Positions 61,931 through 64,000 of a stretch of 64,000 bases of DNA are shown here, in pieces. The stretch is from CAJXZP01 sp049606935 (lineage in GTDB: Bacteria; Bacteroidota; Bacteroidia; Flavobacteriales_G; Salibacteraceae), in NCBI GenBank assembly GCA_049606935.1, contig JBMYWA010000001.1, positions 1 to 64,000 of the forward strand. The letters run 5' to 3'. The number at the start of each line of letters is the position of its first letter. Position 1 is the first letter of the stretch. The position numbers and the translations under genes were made by a program. The notes under the pieces were generated by a model. It did no database searches, was not told where the DNA came from, and saw nothing but the letters and a program-made list of their open reading frames with translations.

Positions 61931-63235
61931 TTAATGGAAGAAAATATAACCAATAAATATTGCCGCAATAATGCCTGCCAAATCAGCTAATAACCCGGCT
62001 TGAACGGTATATCTGGTTTTTTTAATGTTTATGGCTCCATAGTATACCGCAATAGTGTAAAAAGTGGTTTCGGTTGAGCCTTGAAATATAGAGGCCATTT
62101 TGGACACAAAATGGTCTGCTCCACTATAACCAAGGTTTAATGATTCGTAATGTTGGTAGGTTTCAAGCATCATTCCTCTGGCCCCTGAACCACTTAAAGG
62201 TTTCATAAATGCTGTTGGCAATGCCGGAACAAAATCTGTGTTAATGCCAATAGAGGCAAAGAGCCAACCCATGCCATCAATAACATACTCCATAGTGCCA
62301 GATGCTCTAAATACACCAATGGCAACTAGCATTCCAACTAAATAAGGAATTATGGATATGGTAGTTTTAAAGCCCTCTTTTGCACCCTCAATAAAGGACT
62401 CATAGACATTCACCTTCTTTTTAAAAGCAAGAATAAAAAAGGTGACAATAATACTTAAGAGGATAAAATTTCCACCCACAGAAGTAACAGTTTCTAGGGA
62501 GGCTTTAGGCAATTGCATGAGTCCATAAACGGTAAGTCCTAATATCGAAGTTATCCCAATGAGATAAATAGCCAAGCCGTTTTTTAACAAATTAATTCTT
62601 TGATAAATGGAAACGGTAATAAGTCCCACAACTGTAGCAAAGTATGTGGCAATTAGTATTGGAATAAAAACATCGGTAGGGTTTGCTGCTCCAGCTTGTG
62701 CTCGATATGCCATAACACTAATGGGTACAATAGTTAACCCCGAGGTGTTAAGTACCAAAAACATTATCATAGAATTGGAGGCTTCCTCTTTATTGGTATT
62801 TAACTCTTGGAGTCCGTTCATGGCTTTAAGACCCATTGGGGTTGCAGAGTTATCCAAACCAAGCATATTCGCAGCAAAATTCATCATAATACTACCAGTA
62901 ACAGGATGGTTTTTTGGAATCTCGGGGAAAAGTTTTCTGAAAAATGGACTCACCAAAGAACTCAGTTTTTGAACTGAACCTCCATCTTCGCCAATCTTCA
63001 TAAAACCTAACCACAAGGTCATTACCCCCATCAAATAAAGAACAATTCCAATACTTGCATCGGCCATGTCAAAAGTGCTTCGAACCATATCCGAAAATAC
63101 CTGAAGGTCTACTTCCGTAAATACCCAACCCATTGTGGTTTCCAAATAATCTCGAAAAATGTACCCCACAACTCTTATTATCGCAACTATAAATCCGACA
63201 ATAAAAAAACCTATGAAAATGTAATTTAATACCAA
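61931..63235 (-). CDS. fused SpmA-SpmB nucleoside-recognition membrane protein
   Basis: 434-aa polytopic protein that joins two nucleoside-recognition (Gate) domains: an SpmA-like half (SIMMNFAANMLGLDNSATPMGLKAM, then MFLVLNTSGLTIVP) and an SpmB-like half (GFKTTISIIPYLVGMLVAIG, PTAFMKPLSGSGARGMM, FQGSTETTFYTIAVYYG). In spore formers the two are separate and dehydrate the spore; in non-sporulating Bacteroidota the fusion is of unknown role. The start is TTG 63235: an in-frame TAG lies just upstream and the first ATG is about 35 codons in. Confidence 0.87.
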   Translation of the reverse strand: MVLNYIFIGFFIVGFIVAIIRVVGYIFRDYLETTMGWVFTEVDLQVFSDMVRSTFDMADASIGIVLYLMGVMTLWLGFMKIGEDGGSVQKLSSLVSPFFRKLFPEIPKNHPVTGSIMMNFAANMLGLDNSATPMGLKAMNGLQELNTNKEEASNSMIMFLVLNTSGLTIVPISVMAYRAQAGAANPTDVFIPILIATYFATVVGLITVSIYQRINLLKNGLAIYLIGITSILGLTVYGLMQLPKASLETVTSVGGNFILLSIIVTFFILAFKKKVNVYESFIEGAKEGFKTTISIIPYLVGMLVAIGVFRASGTMEYVIDGMGWLFASIGINTDFVPALPTAFMKPLSGSGARGMMLETYQHYESLNLGYSGADHFVSKMASIFQGSTETTFYTIAVYYGAINIKKTRYTVQAGLLADLAGIIAAIFIGYIFFH

Positions 63236-63345
63236 CTGCTAAAACGTTAAATAAGTATTTGACCAAATTAAGAGCTAAGTTGAAAATGATGGTATTTATT
63301 ACCGCTTTATTTCAACAGATGGGTATTAGAAACTCCATTTGTAAC

Positions 63346-63960
63346 TTAATCGTATTTATATATGGAGGGCAGACTTAGTTCAAACCTTACAACAATCAAT
63401 CTAGACAGAATGATAAACGAAATTGGGATAATTTTTACCCACACTAATGAAATCTCAGTGAACCTTAGGTAATAAAAAATTAAACCACCAAAAATACTGA
63501 TGGTGGCATAAATTTCTTTCCTAAAAATTATTGGAATTCTATGTACTAGAATATCACGAGTAATTCCACCAAATGTTCCAGTAATGGTGCCAATAATTGC
63601 ACAATAAATAGCGTCTAACCCTTGAGAAATACCTATTTCTACTCCAAGAATTGTAAAGAAACCCAATCCCACGGCATCAAATAGCATCAATGGTCGGTAG
63701 ATAAATTTTTGCTTGGATTTGAAAACAATGGTAAAAATTGTGCCGAATAATATAACATATACTAGCTTGGGGTCTTGTAACCAAAAAACCTCTCGGTTGG
63801 GTAGTAGAACATCTCTTATGGTTCCACCCCCTATGGCTGTTACAAAAGCAATTATTAGTATTCCAAAACCATCAAATTTTTTCTTTATTGCGGTTAGAGC
63901 TCCTGAAATGGCTAAGGCAAATGACCCTATTATTTCGATATATTCAAACAGTTCGTTCAT
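63346..63960 (-). CDS. TRIC/YadS-family channel
   Basis: 204-aa seven-helix membrane protein of the trimeric intracellular cation (UPF0126/YadS) family, with two copies of the signature: AIGGGTIRDVLL and TGTFGGITRDIL. Prokaryotic members form homotrimeric cation-permeable channels. It starts at ATG 63960 near the right edge of the window and ends before a 110-bp gap to the SpmAB gene. Confidence 0.9.
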   Translation of the reverse strand: MNELFEYIEIIGSFALAISGALTAIKKKFDGFGILIIAFVTAIGGGTIRDVLLPNREVFWLQDPKLVYVILFGTIFTIVFKSKQKFIYRPLMLFDAVGLGFFTILGVEIGISQGLDAIYCAIIGTITGTFGGITRDILVHRIPIIFRKEIYATISIFGGLIFYYLRFTEISLVWVKIIPISFIILSRLIVVRFELSLPSIYKYD

Positions 63961-64000
63961 TGATTGTAAAAATGGCTACAAATGTACTAATGATAAATTT

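Noticed and set aside
1..64000. tRNA or rRNA genes
   Set aside because: No cloverleaf with CCA-end or rRNA-like conserved block was found by eye in the intergenic regions; short or unusual tRNAs could still be missed without a covariance search.

Overview
The window is an AT-rich chromosomal segment of a marine-type member of the Bacteroidota, most likely Flavobacteriia (Flavobacteriales). The evidence is a Na+-translocating NQR operon, many short lipoproteins with a Cys lipobox, families largely confined to the phylum (peptidase M1 next to a DUF6702-like protein, DUF4294-like, DUF368, DUF4136), and many promoters with the phylum-specific -7 box TAnnTTTG, often with an upstream TTG. I see no rRNA, tRNA, CRISPR array, insertion sequence, prophage or integrase; this is mostly housekeeping chromosome. 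The NQR operon is cut by the left edge inside nqrA.

Layout. 1-9.1 kb: nqrA(partial)BCDEF, the flavin transferase apbE, and modABC for molybdate uptake, all on the plus strand with tight spacing, but with a strong intrinsic terminator inside the start of apbE. 9.1-10.5 kb: a GbsR/MarR-type regulator and two paralogous three-helix membrane proteins on the minus strand; both transcription units carry the same 22-bp palindrome. 10.6-15 kb: valS, a tiny lipoprotein, a secreted coiled-coil protein, then 590 bp with no ordinary gene that holds a minus-strand promoter, a 9-codon Ile/Leu/Thr leader ORF and a terminator, which together look like a transcription attenuator with no gene behind it. 15-24 kb: dipeptidyl peptidase III, a TPR protein with an MscS channel, a TerB-like/ABCG-type transporter, and a lipoamide-dehydrogenase-like flavoprotein lacking both redox cysteines. 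24-32 kb: lipoproteins, a CatA-like acetyltransferase, a JmjC-like cupin, clpB, a lipoprotein with 26 cysteines, and a DUF481 outer-membrane protein. 32-36 kb: miaA, a pRiA4b ORF-3-like protein and the CCA-adding enzyme. 36-39.6 kb: an nfeD / small membrane protein / MltF-like lytic transglycosylase / membrane protein operon.

39.7-47.4 kb: redox and stress functions (tpx, trxB, OsmC, htpG), a 7-TM protein, a beta-barrel protein, a DUF4136 lipoprotein and LemA. 47.5-54.5 kb: a YheT-type hydrolase, an M1 aminopeptidase, a DUF6702-like protein, a C1 peptidase, a DLH-like protein that seems to lack its catalytic His, and an unknown secreted protein. 54.5-64 kb: aroE, DUF368, a ComA-like phosphosulfolactate synthase with a TPR protein, a glmM-like mutase with a cysteine desulfurase and a second DUF4136 lipoprotein, an SpmA-SpmB fusion and a TRIC/YadS-type channel.

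The genes combine into clear themes: sodium-motive energy conservation and its flavin maturation (nqr/apbE), thiol redox defence (tpx, trxB, OsmC), protein quality control (clpB, htpG, several peptidases), envelope upkeep (MltF, MscS, NfeD, lipoproteins) and tRNA processing or charging (valS, miaA, cca). Most genes are ordinary. The most interesting signals are regulatory: the orphan attenuator near 14.7-14.9 kb, the terminator inside apbE, the paired GbsR-type operators, repeated elements upstream of the chaperone genes, and frequent TTG start codons.
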